Assembly: GCA_003212415.1 (NCBI GenBank)
Contig: QCPT01000005.1
Coordinates: 1 to 58,033, forward strand
DNA: 58,033 bases
Reading direction: 5' to 3'
Source: Pelagibacteraceae bacterium AG-439-F23
GTDB taxonomy: Bacteria; Pseudomonadota; Alphaproteobacteria; Pelagibacterales; Pelagibacteraceae
The position numbers and the translations under genes were made by a program. A model generated the notes under the pieces. It was given only the letters and a program-made list of their open reading frames with translations. It did no database searches and was not told the DNA's origin. This document shows positions 8,778 to 16,831 of the stretch, one piece after another (the first letter of the stretch is position 1; every line of letters starts with the position of its first letter).

Positions 8778-10208
8778 TTGGAGCAAATAAATATATTAAG
8801 TCAATCATCGGCAATTTTATTAACATTAGTTATAAGCATTATATTTCTAATAATTGGAATTATTTATTCCAATAAATATCAAGGCTTAAATAATTATTTA
8901 GTTGCAAATAGATCAGTTGGAACATTTTCATTAACAGCTAGCCTAGTTGCATCAGCATTAGGAGCATGGATATTGTTTGGTCCAGCTTCTGCGGCAACAT
9001 GGGGTGGTATCGGTGCTGTAATTGGATATGCGCTAGGTACAGCATTTCCATTATTCATTTTAATTTATTTAGGAAAAAAATTTAGAACATTATACCCAAA
9101 AGGGAAAACTTTAATTGAGATTATAAGAATAAGATTTGGATCCAAATTATTTAAATTGATTTTATTTTTGTCAATTTTTTATATGACCATATTTTTAATT
9201 GCAGAAGTTACTGCTGTATCAATTTTAATTAAATATATCTCAAACACTGACTTATGGATAACAGCTTTAATCGTAATTGTTAGTTCTCTTATCTATACTC
9301 TGTACGGTGGATTAAGAGCTTCAATTATTACTGACAATATACAATTTATTGTTTTTGTTTTGTTATTGTTATTGGCTTTTTCGTACTTAATTTCATTTAA
9401 TTCTAATGAGTTTAATTTTGAATTTATTAAGTTAAATAAGCCAAACTTATTAAGTCCAAATTATATACCAAATTTTACAGCTGGATTAACATTCTTTATT
9501 GCGGTTGCTGCTACCAATCTTTTTCATCAAGGCAATTGGCAAAGGATTTATGCTGCAAAAAACAATTATGTTTTAAAAAAAAGTTTAATACTTTCGTTCA
9601 TAATTATTATTCCTGTAGTTTTTATAATGGGTTTTAGTGGATTGGTTGCCGTTTCTCAAAACAGTAAAGTAGTGCCAGATCTTGCTTTCTTTTACTTACT
9701 ACTAAAAGAACAGTCTGTTGCCTTATCAATAATCATATTGGTTTTAGCCATATCATTAACAGTTAGTAGTATTGATACATTGATAAATGCAATCTCTAGC
9801 TTAATTGTTGTTGATGGAAAAAAAGTTATTGAATTTAAAGGAAATTATTTAAATCTATCAAAACAAATAATAATTTTATTATCTTTAATTGCATTTTTCG
9901 TTGCATCTAAAGGTTTGAGTATTTTATATTTATTTTTACTTGCCGATCTTTTTTGTTGTGCTGCGGTACTAACTGTTTTTTATAGTTTTTATTCAAAATC
10001 TTTGAATGAGAAAAATTCATATATATCAATTATTATTGGTTTGGTTTCTGGTATATTATTATTTCCAAGTCCAGATTTTTCTAAATCAATATTAGTAGGC
10101 ATAATATTTCCAACTGACTTTTTTCCATCAATTGTTTCACAATCATTGCTATTTTGCTCATTTATTTTAGCAACATTTATGCCGATTTTTTCTTGGAAAT
10201 TAAAATAA
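8778..10208 (+). CDS. thiV: Sodium:solute symporter ThiV, thiamin precursor uptake
   Basis: A 476-residue protein of the sodium:solute symporter family with about 12-13 hydrophobic segments and the family pattern GxxxxxGPASAATWGG near residues 65-78. I place the start at TTG 8778, directly behind the riboswitch and its ribosome binding site; no in-frame ATG lies nearby. Placement right behind a TPP riboswitch marks it as a thiamin-related transporter. In SAR11, ThiV is known as the proposed importer of the pyrimidine precursor HMP, since these bacteria cannot make it. Substrate is by family knowledge and context, not visible in the sequence. Confidence 0.9.
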   Translation: MEQINILSQSSAILLTLVISIIFLIIGIIYSNKYQGLNNYLVANRSVGTFSLTASLVASALGAWILFGPASAATWGGIGAVIGYALGTAFPLFILIYLGKKFRTLYPKGKTLIEIIRIRFGSKLFKLILFLSIFYMTIFLIAEVTAVSILIKYISNTDLWITALIVIVSSLIYTLYGGLRASIITDNIQFIVFVLLLLLAFSYLISFNSNEFNFEFIKLNKPNLLSPNYIPNFTAGLTFFIAVAATNLFHQGNWQRIYAAKNNYVLKKSLILSFIIIIPVVFIMGFSGLVAVSQNSKVVPDLAFFYLLLKEQSVALSIIILVLAISLTVSSIDTLINAISSLIVVDGKKVIEFKGNYLNLSKQIIILLSLIAFFVASKGLSILYLFLLADLFCCAAVLTVFYSFYSKSLNEKNSYISIIIGLVSGILLFPSPDFSKSILVGIIFPTDFFPSIVSQSLLFCSFILATFMPIFSWKLK

Positions 10209-10257
10209 TCGATTGAAAGACTATTTTTAAAACATTAGTTGTTATATAATATAAAAT

Positions 10258-11367
10258 ATGTTTAATTTTATTATTCCATTTATGGTTTTGATACTTGTGG
10301 TTGTATTTATTCACGAGTATGGACATTATTATTTTGCAAAAAAATATGGTGTAGGAGTAACCGATTTTTCTATTGGATTTGGTAAAGAAATATTTGGTTG
10401 GAATGATAAATCAGGAACAAGATGGAAAATTTGTTGGATACCACTTGGCGGATATGTAAAATTTTTTGGAGATAGAAATGTTTTTTCTCAAGCAGATCAA
10501 GAAGAATTATTAAAAAAGTATAAAAAGGAAGACCAAGAAAAATTATTTGTAACAAAGCCTTTATATCAAAGATCATTAATTGTTGCTGGAGGCCCTGCTG
10601 CTAATTTTGTTTTAGCTATATTTATTTTTTTATTTATCTATATGTTTATAGGTAAAGATTTTACCTCCGCGGTAATTGATGAAGTTCAAAAAGAAAGCCC
10701 AGCTGAGATAGCTGGGATGAAAAAAAATGATATAATTCTTGAAATTGATAATACTAAAGTTGATAGTATTCTTGATGTTTCAAAGTTAATAGCAATGTCA
10801 ACATCAGAATATATTGATTTTAAACTATCAAGATATGATAAGGATATTGTATTAAAAGTTAAACCAAATCTTGTTGATAGCGAAGATAATCTAGGAAATA
10901 AAATTAAGAAAAGAATGATAGGCATTAGATTAAGTCCTTATAATAATGAAATTAATCATGTTAAATTGGGCCCGGGACAAGCGTTAATTTATTCTTTAAA
11001 TGAAGTTTATTTTGTTGCCTCTTCTTCATTGAAATATTTAGGATCAATGCTTGCAGGTTCTGGAGATTCATCGCAGTTAGGCGGTCCAATAAGAATAGCC
11101 AAAATATCAGGACAAGTTGCTGAGTTTGGAATTATACCTTTTATTAGTATGATGGCATATATTTCTATTAGTTTAGGCTTAATTAACCTATTTCCTATAC
11201 CAATGTTGGATGGTGGTCATTTGATGTTTTATGCATTTGAAAAGCTTTTAGGCCGTCCTTTAAGTCAAAAAACTCAAGAAGGTTTTTTTCGAATCGGATT
11301 GTTTTTATTGCTATCTTTAATGTTTTTTGCCACTTTTAATGACTTAAAAGATTTAGGCTTATTTTAA
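10258..11367 (+). CDS. rseP: Site-2 intramembrane zinc protease RseP
   Basis: Inner-membrane metalloprotease of the RseP/RasP family, 369 residues. The zinc motif HEYGH lies at residues 19-23 in the first membrane helix, a single PDZ domain covers about residues 135-200 (QKESPAEIAGMKKNDIILEI), and the third ligand is in the LDGGHLMFY segment near the C-terminus. The usual role is to release a membrane-bound anti-sigma factor or clear cleaved signal peptides. The typical neighbours in other proteobacteria (bamA, dxr) are absent here; it stands alone between thiV and the HU gene. Confidence 0.93.
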   Translation: MFNFIIPFMVLILVVVFIHEYGHYYFAKKYGVGVTDFSIGFGKEIFGWNDKSGTRWKICWIPLGGYVKFFGDRNVFSQADQEELLKKYKKEDQEKLFVTKPLYQRSLIVAGGPAANFVLAIFIFLFIYMFIGKDFTSAVIDEVQKESPAEIAGMKKNDIILEIDNTKVDSILDVSKLIAMSTSEYIDFKLSRYDKDIVLKVKPNLVDSEDNLGNKIKKRMIGIRLSPYNNEINHVKLGPGQALIYSLNEVYFVASSSLKYLGSMLAGSGDSSQLGGPIRIAKISGQVAEFGIIPFISMMAYISISLGLINLFPIPMLDGGHLMFYAFEKLLGRPLSQKTQEGFFRIGLFLLLSLMFFATFNDLKDLGLF

Positions 11368-11459
11368 AGGTTTTTTAAATTTTAAATAAACTATATAAAT
11401 CAACACTTTTTTAATACCATATATTGTTATTTTTTTTTTAATACACACTAAAAAAAAGC

Positions 11460-11512
11460 TTGAAATATCAACGATTTTGTTAAGTATACATTCATAAACC
11501 TTTAAAACCGGA
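11460..11512 (+). promoter_or_regulatory. Possible promoter and ribosome binding site of the HU gene
   Basis: TTGAAA at 11460-11465 can serve as a -35 box and TATACA at 11485-11490 as a -10 box, with a rather long 19-base spacer. The stretch just upstream is A/T tract-rich. GGAG at 11509-11512 is a good ribosome binding site 6 bases before the ATG. The box assignment is inference. Confidence 0.4.
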
Positions 11513-11518
11513 GCTAAA

Positions 11519-11794
11519 ATGAACAAGAAACAATTAGTCGCTAAATTGGCTGGTTCTTTAAATCAAAGTAAAGCTGATGCTGAGCGTACTTTTGATACTA
11601 TTACCAACACTATTTTGGATGCATTGAAAAATGACGATTCAGTTAAAATTGCTGGTTTTGGTACTTATAAAGTAGCAAAAAGAAAAGCCCGAATTGGACG
11701 AAATCCAAGAACTGGAGAACAGATCCAAATCGCAGCTTCACAAAAGGTAAAATTTTTACCTGCAAAAGCGCTTAAAGAAGTTTTTAATAAGTAA
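11519..11794 (+). CDS. hup: Histone-like DNA-binding protein HU
   Basis: Nucleoid protein of 91 residues, exactly the HU/IHF size. It has the N-terminal helices (MNKKQLVAKLAGSLNQSKAD), the central GFGTY and the DNA-clasping arm with the hallmark GRNPRTGEQI near residues 60-70. It compacts and bends DNA as a dimer. The RNPxTGE signature and absence of IHF-specific extensions favour HU. It has its own promoter region and is followed by hairpins. Confidence 0.95.
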   Translation: MNKKQLVAKLAGSLNQSKADAERTFDTITNTILDALKNDDSVKIAGFGTYKVAKRKARIGRNPRTGEQIQIAASQKVKFLPAKALKEVFNK

Positions 11795-11805
11795 ACTTTT
11801 CACAA

Positions 11806-11843
11806 CAGCCTTTATTAAGTTTTTAAAAATTTAATAAAGGCTG
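11806..11843 (+). terminator. 13-bp inverted repeat after the HU gene
   Basis: Arms cagcctttattaa (11806-11818) and ttaataaaggctg (11831-11843) are perfect complements around a 12-base A/T loop, beginning 11 bases after the HU stop. There is no T-run directly behind it on the plus strand, so it may be a 3' mRNA-protecting hairpin more than a true terminator. Confidence 0.55.
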
Positions 11844-11887
11844 CAAAATCTAGAAAATCAATCATATCGATTAATAAAGAAATTAAA

Positions 11888-11911
11888 AAAAGCTCTTAAA
11901 AATGAGCTTTT
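11888..11911 (-). terminator. Intrinsic terminator of the glycosyltransferase-like gene
   Basis: Arms aaaagctc and gagctttt enclose an 8-base loop, 9 bases past the stop of the minus-strand gene. Read on the minus strand, the stem runs into a T-rich stretch, as in an intrinsic terminator. It could also stop plus-strand transcripts from the HU gene. Confidence 0.65.
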
Positions 11912-11920
11912 ATAAGCAAT

Positions 11921-12955
11921 TTACTCTTTAAATTCATTTTTTATCCATAATTTGCTTAAATTGACATTTGGAGATATTCCATAAATAGAATTTATATTAG
12001 TGAAATGTACTGCTAATGAAGGAATTGGACTAAAACAATATTCTTTTTTATAAATTTCATGCAAAGGTTTCTCAAATGGATGATGTTCTTTTTCACACAT
12101 GCTTATTAACTGGTTAAAATGCTTATTAATCATTTGAGCACTTGTCAAAAAAGTACACAATGTCTGATCTATTCTTCTCCAATGATAGGAATTTCCAATT
12201 AAAATGTTTGTTTTGTTTGGATCCATATAAAGATAAGGGTAATCAATTGGGCACAAAAATAATTCATCATTAAGCAATGTTGCAAATTTTTCATAAGCAT
12301 AAATCATTTCTTCAATAGAATTGTCTTTGTGCAAGTAATCATCTTCAACAAAATATATTAAATCATCAGAATTTTTAGCTAAATTTAAAGATTGTTTAAT
12401 ATTAGACATATTAGATTTTTGATTTTCAGTTACAGTTTTGTTTTGTTCATTAATACTTTCTATTGACGATTTGTATTTTTCAAACTCAAGATTGACAATT
12501 TCATAATCAAAAAATTGGTTATTTAAAATTTGTTGATACTTTTGAATAATATTATTTTCAGAATTATGGTCTACAATTGTTAATTTTAGACCTATATTGT
12601 TAAATATTTTTTTTGAATAATTTAGTGATTTAACCAAAGAGTTTAGTGTCCTTATAGAATATTCATATTTTTCTTTACTAAATATTCTGTCTTTAGATTG
12701 ACTTAGCATTTTTACAGAAGCACAGCTTCTCAAGATAATATGCAAAGATTTAACCGGTCTTTTAATTTCCAGTTTTCCTAATGGCATAGTAATAGAATGA
12801 ACGCCCTCTTTAGATAAATTTTCATATCCATATTTGTCAAAGGAATCAATCGAATAGTTGCTTTGATCAATTATTTCAAATCCGAGAATACGATTCAATT
12901 TAATTAATAATTTTCTTAAAATTGATTTTTTTTTCTTTATTTTTAATTCCTTCAT
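11921..12955 (-). CDS. Glycosyltransferase-like protein (GT-A type suspected)
   Basis: A 344-residue protein with a very basic N-terminus (residues 1-20 rich in Lys/Arg), which may attach to the membrane surface. The region 70-210 reads like a GT-A nucleotide-sugar fold: strand SLHIILRSCAS, strand LKLTIVDHNSEN, and an acidic FVEDDYL motif (E204-D205-D206) after a helix, at the place where metal-binding DxD motifs occur. No signal peptide is present. It would modify a surface glycan if the family call is right. It is an orphan gene between the HU gene and a divergent rhodanese gene only 20 bases away. Donor and acceptor are unknown. Confidence 0.55.
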   Translation of the reverse strand: MKELKIKKKKSILRKLLIKLNRILGFEIIDQSNYSIDSFDKYGYENLSKEGVHSITMPLGKLEIKRPVKSLHIILRSCASVKMLSQSKDRIFSKEKYEYSIRTLNSLVKSLNYSKKIFNNIGLKLTIVDHNSENNIIQKYQQILNNQFFDYEIVNLEFEKYKSSIESINEQNKTVTENQKSNMSNIKQSLNLAKNSDDLIYFVEDDYLHKDNSIEEMIYAYEKFATLLNDELFLCPIDYPYLYMDPNKTNILIGNSYHWRRIDQTLCTFLTSAQMINKHFNQLISMCEKEHHPFEKPLHEIYKKEYCFSPIPSLAVHFTNINSIYGISPNVNLSKLWIKNEFKE

Positions 12956-12975
12956 AATATATAGTATATTTTAAT

Positions 12976-13362
12976 ATGAATATTAAATCATCACAAATCC
13001 TTGTAAAGGAAGCTTTAAATGAAATTACTACAATTTCTCCAGAACGGGCTTTAGAAATGTCAAGTAATAATGAATGTAATTTAATTGATATTAGAGATAC
13101 GGTTGAATTACAAAAATTAGGTAGAATTGATAATTCTTTTCACATTTCAAGAGGCTTGTTAGAATTTTCAATTCATCCCGAAAGCGCATTTGTTCAAAAA
13201 AATAATTTAGATTTAAATAAAGAAATTGTTTTGTTTTGTGCAGCTGGAGGAAGATCGGCTTTAGCAGTTAAAACTTTAAAAGAAATGGGATTTAAAAAAG
13301 TTTCACATATTGAGGGCGGCTTTGGAAGTATGTCAAATTCAGGATTTAAAGTAATTAAATAA
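12976..13362 (+). CDS. Rhodanese-domain protein
   Basis: Single-domain rhodanese of 128 residues. The active-site loop CAAGGRS starts at C88, followed by the helix ALAVKTLKEMGF and the conserved end HIEGGF. The N-terminal motif ISPERALEMSS...LIDIRD is standard. Such proteins pass sulfane sulfur as a Cys persulfide; the true donor and acceptor cannot be read from the sequence. No signal peptide, so cytoplasmic. The start is divergent from the glycosyltransferase-like gene and the stop is 4 bases from a convergent membrane protein gene. Confidence 0.88.
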   Translation: MNIKSSQILVKEALNEITTISPERALEMSSNNECNLIDIRDTVELQKLGRIDNSFHISRGLLEFSIHPESAFVQKNNLDLNKEIVLFCAAGGRSALAVKTLKEMGFKKVSHIEGGFGSMSNSGFKVIK

Positions 13363-13366
13363 TTGC

Positions 13367-13840
13367 CTAATCAAATAAACTTATTTTTTTTGCGAAAAAA
13401 ATTCTAATAATCCAATATATAACAATACCGACAGGTCCAACAAAATATGTAATTATTAAAGGTATTGCATTAAAATATTTTGAAATAAAGTATTTTTGAC
13501 TGTCACGAACTATCCATGCTCCGCAAAATAAATTCATTGCCAAAAAATGTGTCCATATCAATATCAAAAAAGCTTCATTTTCAAATAAATTAGCTAAGTT
13601 ATATATTCCTAAATATAACTCAAAGTTTTCAAGAAAATCATAACCAGTATTAAAAAAGTAGTAGATTAAGTAAACATAAACGGTTCCTAAAATTAGAAAT
13701 GGAAAAATTGATGTTGCTAAAAGTCCACAAACTTTAGATTGAGGAAAAAATATTAATATAAACCAAAAAGGGATTACACCAAAGCTCAACCATAGATAGA
13801 TCATTTCTATTGTAAAAAAAGCTGATATTTGCTCAAACAT
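13367..13840 (-). CDS. DUF4281 (ABA4-like) membrane protein
   Basis: A 157-residue integral membrane protein with four hydrophobic segments (about 13-35, 40-63, 90-110 and 125-150). The segment THFLAMNLFCGAWIVRDSQ followed by GPVGIVIYWIIR matches the DUF4281 family, named after plant ABA4. Bacterial members have no firm role; a link to pigments or lipids is only by analogy. It is divergent from recX with 28 bases between starts. Confidence 0.7.
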   Translation of the reverse strand: MFEQISAFFTIEMIYLWLSFGVIPFWFILIFFPQSKVCGLLATSIFPFLILGTVYVYLIYYFFNTGYDFLENFELYLGIYNLANLFENEAFLILIWTHFLAMNLFCGAWIVRDSQKYFISKYFNAIPLIITYFVGPVGIVIYWIIRIFFAKKISLFD

Positions 13841-13868
13841 ATTATTTTATATTATATTAAAAGTATCC

Positions 13869-14432
13869 ATGATTCCTATAAAAAATAAAAAAAAAAATTT
13901 AGAATTAACTGTTGATGAGATGCGTAATTTTGCGTTTAATTATATTGAAAAATTTGCACCATCAAAGCAACAGTTAAAAACTTATTTATTAAAAAAATAC
14001 TTAAAAAATAAAATAGAAAGTGTCAAAAAAAGCAATATTAACGATTTAATAGATATTGTTATCGAAGACTTAGAAAAATCAAAATTTATAAATGATAAAT
14101 TCTATTCCGAGTCTAAAGCTAAAAGTTTAATTCAACGAGGTTCATCAATTAACAAAATTAGAAACTATTTATTCAGTAAAGGTGTAGGCGAAAAATATAT
14201 TAAGAACACTATAGAAAAAATTCATACAAATAATGAGGATCAAGATTTTTTTTCAGCAATAAAAATATGTAAAAAAAAAAGAATTGGACCAAGTCGAGAT
14301 GAAGCCAACAGACCACTTTTTTATAAAAAAGATATAGGTGTTTTAGCGAGATCAGGTTTTAATTTTGAAGTATCAAGAAGAGTTATGGAGCTTGAAAAAA
14401 ATGAGTATTTAAAAATAATTAATCTTCTTTAG
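13869..14432 (+). CDS. recX: RecX-family regulator
   Basis: A 187-residue, Lys-rich protein built of repeated three-helix modules typical of RecX, which caps and inhibits RecA filaments. Recognisable pieces are the N-terminal AFNYIEKFAPSKQQLKTYLLKKYL, the central FINDKFYSESKAKSLIQRGSS and the GVGEKYIKNTIEKI module, followed by a C-terminal R-x-G-F module. recA is not next to it. The C-terminal 14 bases overlap the stop region of a convergent small ORF. Confidence 0.85.
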   Translation: MIPIKNKKKNLELTVDEMRNFAFNYIEKFAPSKQQLKTYLLKKYLKNKIESVKKSNINDLIDIVIEDLEKSKFINDKFYSESKAKSLIQRGSSINKIRNYLFSKGVGEKYIKNTIEKIHTNNEDQDFFSAIKICKKKRIGPSRDEANRPLFYKKDIGVLARSGFNFEVSRRVMELEKNEYLKIINLL

Positions 14433-14565
14433 ATTTTTTATTTTTTTCTTCAAGATAATATAAAATTTTATTTTTGATATAGTTTTTTACAAAGACAAAT
14501 AATAATAAACCAAATATTGATACAGAAACTATTATAATTAGTATTATTCTTAATTGTTCGCTCAC
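14419..14565 (-). CDS. 48-residue single-pass membrane protein
   Basis: A GTG-started small ORF whose start overlaps the cysQ stop by one base (TAGTG), a form of translational coupling. The product starts MSEQLRIILIIIVSVSIFG, has one membrane helix (about residues 6-25), then a Lys-rich tail (VKNYIKNKILYYLEEKNKK). This is an inside-tail small membrane protein of unknown role. The clear hydrophobic-then-basic pattern and the exact coupling are the reasons to believe in it. It overlaps the recX 3' end by 14 bases on the opposite strand. Confidence 0.65.
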   Translation of the reverse strand: MSEQLRIILIIIVSVSIFGLLLFVFVKNYIKNKILYYLEEKNKKSKED

Positions 14566-15338
14566 TATAAATTTTTACTTCTTTTTAAAATTAAACTTGG
14601 ATTTTTAAAATTTTTTTTACCATATAAAATTTCGTTACCATTGAAGTCTGTAATTATTCCTCCTGCACTTTGGAGAATTGCATGACCTGCAGCAATATCC
14701 CATTCACAAGCTCTTGCTTCAGCCACATATCCATCAAACTCGCCAGAAGCTATTACACAAAATTTTAATGAACTCTTCATTCTTACAAAGTCTGTTACTC
14801 CAATATCTTTATAAATGTTTTCAATTTCAGGTTTTATTTTACTTGAGTAAGAAACAAATTTAATTGGTCGTTCTTTAGATATATTACTACAGTTTAAATT
14901 TATTAATTTTCCATCTGTTAATTCATAAGCCTTATTTTTTCCATATGAATAAAACATTCTTTTTTTTGCTGGAGCATATATTAATCCAGCTGCAGGTTTT
15001 TTATTTAATATTAAACCTGCATTAATTGTAAATTCGTCTAAATTGTTAATATAGTCATAAGTTCCATCAATTGGATCAACCAGCCAAAAGTTAGTAAGAT
15101 CTTTAGTAGATTTATTGTGAGATGTTTCCTCTGATACAATTGGTAAATCTGGAGTTAACTCTAATAATTTATTGGTAATAATTTTATTTATTTCTAAATC
15201 TCCATTACTTACAGGAGTGCCATCAGATTTAATTTCTTTAGCTAGTCCTTTATTTCTTAATTCTATTGCTATCTTGCCTGCATAAATAAATGTATCTATT
15301 TGTTTTTCAATTATATCTTTTAAATTAACTTCATTCAT
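14565..15338 (-). CDS. cysQ: Inositol monophosphatase-family phosphatase, CysQ-like
   Basis: Mg-dependent phosphatase of about 257 residues; the likely reaction is removal of the 3'-phosphate from adenosine bisphosphate (PAP). Metal-binding motifs are present: LPIVSEET, WLVDPIDGT and the C-terminal WDIAAGHAI. I prefer the ATG at 15338, which overlaps the end of the DUF3553 gene; a TTG three codons earlier (15347) is possible. It is the middle gene of a DUF3553-cysQ-small membrane protein operon. Inositol phosphatase activity is the main alternative, since this family is hard to divide by sequence. Confidence 0.87.
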   Translation of the reverse strand: MNEVNLKDIIEKQIDTFIYAGKIAIELRNKGLAKEIKSDGTPVSNGDLEINKIITNKLLELTPDLPIVSEETSHNKSTKDLTNFWLVDPIDGTYDYINNLDEFTINAGLILNKKPAAGLIYAPAKKRMFYSYGKNKAYELTDGKLINLNCSNISKERPIKFVSYSSKIKPEIENIYKDIGVTDFVRMKSSLKFCVIASGEFDGYVAEARACEWDIAAGHAILQSAGGIITDFNGNEILYGKKNFKNPSLILKRSKNL

Positions 15339-15507
15339 TTTTTTCAAATTTTTTTAATTCAATATTTTTTGAATTAATTACTTTTTTACCAACATTTTCA
15401 AAATTGACAGTTATTTTTTCTTTAATAATTGATTGAACTTGACCAATTCCCCAGCTTTTATTAGCTGGATTAATAACTTTATCCCCTGGCTCAAAATCTA
15501 TAATCAT
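15331..15507 (-). CDS. DUF3553 small protein
   Basis: A 58-residue ORF that matches the DUF3553 pattern: [22 protein letters not shown], then [15 protein letters not shown]. This looks like a small beta-barrel of the SH3/CarD-like type seen near UvrD-like helicases and in alphaproteobacterial small proteins. It overlaps the cysQ start by 8 bases, so the two are translationally coupled. The start ATG lies 41 bases from the divergent mnmA start. No clear ribosome binding site. Function not established. Confidence 0.82.
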   Translation of the reverse strand: MIIDFEPGDKVINPANKSWGIGQVQSIIKEKITVNFENVGKKVINSKNIELKKFEKNE

Positions 15508-15548
15508 TTAATTTAATTTATATTAGAAATAAGTATAAATACCATCAA

Positions 15549-16664
15549 ATGAATACAGAATTAAACTCGATTGGAATTCAAAAAAAACCTTCAGATACTA
15601 CTATCGTTGTAGCCATGTCAGGAGGAGTTGACTCTTCTACTGTAGCAGGAATGATGAAAAAAGAAGGTTATAATGTAATAGGGATAACACTAAAACTTTA
15701 TGACGATAGCAAAGAAGTAGCAAAATCAAAACAATGTTGTTCTGGACAAGATATAATGGATGCAAAAAGAGTAGCTCATAAATTAGGCATAGAACATAAA
15801 ATTTTATATTATCAAGACAAGTTCAAGCAAGGAGTTGTTGATAATTTTGTAGATAGTTATCTTAAAGGAGAAACGCCTATTCCATGCGTTCAGTGTAACC
15901 AAACGGTAAAATTTAAAGATTTATTAGAAGTTGCAAAAAATCTTAACGCAGAAGCATTAGTAACAGGACATTATGTAAAAAGTATAACAAAAAATAACTC
16001 AACGAGTATGTATAGAGCTGTTGATGAAAATAGAGACCAAAGTTATTTTTTATTTAACACTACAAAGGAACAATTAAATTATTTAAGATTTCCTTTAGGA
16101 AAAATGTTGAAAGACAAAACTAGAGAAATAGCAAAAGAACTTCAATTAAATGTAGCTGACAAGCCCGATAGCCAAGATATATGTTTTGTGCCTAATGGTG
16201 ATTACTCTTCTGTTATTAAAAAATTTAAACCAGATTCATTTAAAAAAGGAAATATTAAAAATTCAGATGGCGAAGTAATTGGTATACACGAAGGAATAAT
16301 TAATTTTACAATTGGACAAAGAAAAGGAATAAAAGTTTCTAGCAAAGAACCTCTTTATGTTATTAAAATAGATTCTGAAAATAATGAAATAATAGTTGGT
16401 CCAAAGGAAAAACTTGGAAAAAAAAATATTTTATTAAAAGATTTAAATTTATTGAGTGAAAAGAAAGAATTTGAACAAAATATTTTTGTTAAAGTAAGAT
16501 CGACGGGTAAACTTCTTGAAGCCAAAGTAAATATAAAAGATCAAAATACAGCAGAAGTAAATTTAATGGAATCAGAAGATGGAATTTCGCCTGGACAAGC
16601 TTGCGTCTTTTACAATAAAGACAAATTTGGCCATAAAGTTCTTGGCGGTGGTTGGATTAAATAA
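15549..16664 (+). CDS. mnmA: tRNA-specific 2-thiouridylase MnmA
   Basis: Adds sulfur to uridine 34 of Lys, Glu and Gln tRNAs. The 371-residue protein has the ATP pyrophosphatase P-loop SGGVDSS (24-30), the first catalytic Cys in CVQCNQ (C113, with C116 beside it) and the second in DSQDICFVP (C212). The C-terminal beta-barrel is complete and ends in LGGGWI. The start has no strong ribosome binding site. Upstream lies the divergent DUF3553-cysQ operon, and downstream a convergent tiny basic peptide gene. Confidence 0.95.
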   Translation: MNTELNSIGIQKKPSDTTIVVAMSGGVDSSTVAGMMKKEGYNVIGITLKLYDDSKEVAKSKQCCSGQDIMDAKRVAHKLGIEHKILYYQDKFKQGVVDNFVDSYLKGETPIPCVQCNQTVKFKDLLEVAKNLNAEALVTGHYVKSITKNNSTSMYRAVDENRDQSYFLFNTTKEQLNYLRFPLGKMLKDKTREIAKELQLNVADKPDSQDICFVPNGDYSSVIKKFKPDSFKKGNIKNSDGEVIGIHEGIINFTIGQRKGIKVSSKEPLYVIKIDSENNEIIVGPKEKLGKKNILLKDLNLLSEKKEFEQNIFVKVRSTGKLLEAKVNIKDQNTAEVNLMESEDGISPGQACVFYNKDKFGHKVLGGGWIK

Positions 16665-16675
16665 TAAATTTTAGA

Positions 16676-16759
16676 TTATTTTTTCTTATTCTTTTTTCTT
16701 GCTCTTCTCTTTTTAGAGCCCATTTTTCTTCGGCCTCTATGCTTTTTTGGGTATCCCAT
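16676..16759 (-). CDS. 27-residue, highly basic peptide
   Basis: A short minus-strand ORF with a strong ribosome binding site (aaaggag, 3-4 bases before the ATG). The product opens MGYPKKHRGRRKMGSKKR and continues with Arg and Lys to its end; over half of the residues are Lys or Arg. Tiny, very basic proteins of this kind are typical of small ribosome-associated proteins such as bS22 or Thx/bS31, but I do not see their exact signatures. The strong ribosome binding site, unusual for this genome, is the best sign that it is made in quantity. It fills the gap between mnmA and the divergent PLP-enzyme gene. Confidence 0.6.
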   Translation of the reverse strand: MGYPKKHRGRRKMGSKKRRARKKNKKK

Positions 16760-16831
16760 AATCTCCTTTGCTTCTTTTTATTGACATATTCGATGGATAT
16801 AGCATTGTCTTAGTATCATATCAAATTTATT

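Noticed and set aside
16760..16831. Possible SAM-type riboswitch before the metC-like gene
   Set aside because: The gap is only about 70 bases, A/T-rich, and shows no paired helices with the SAM-V or SAM-II core that I could recognise.
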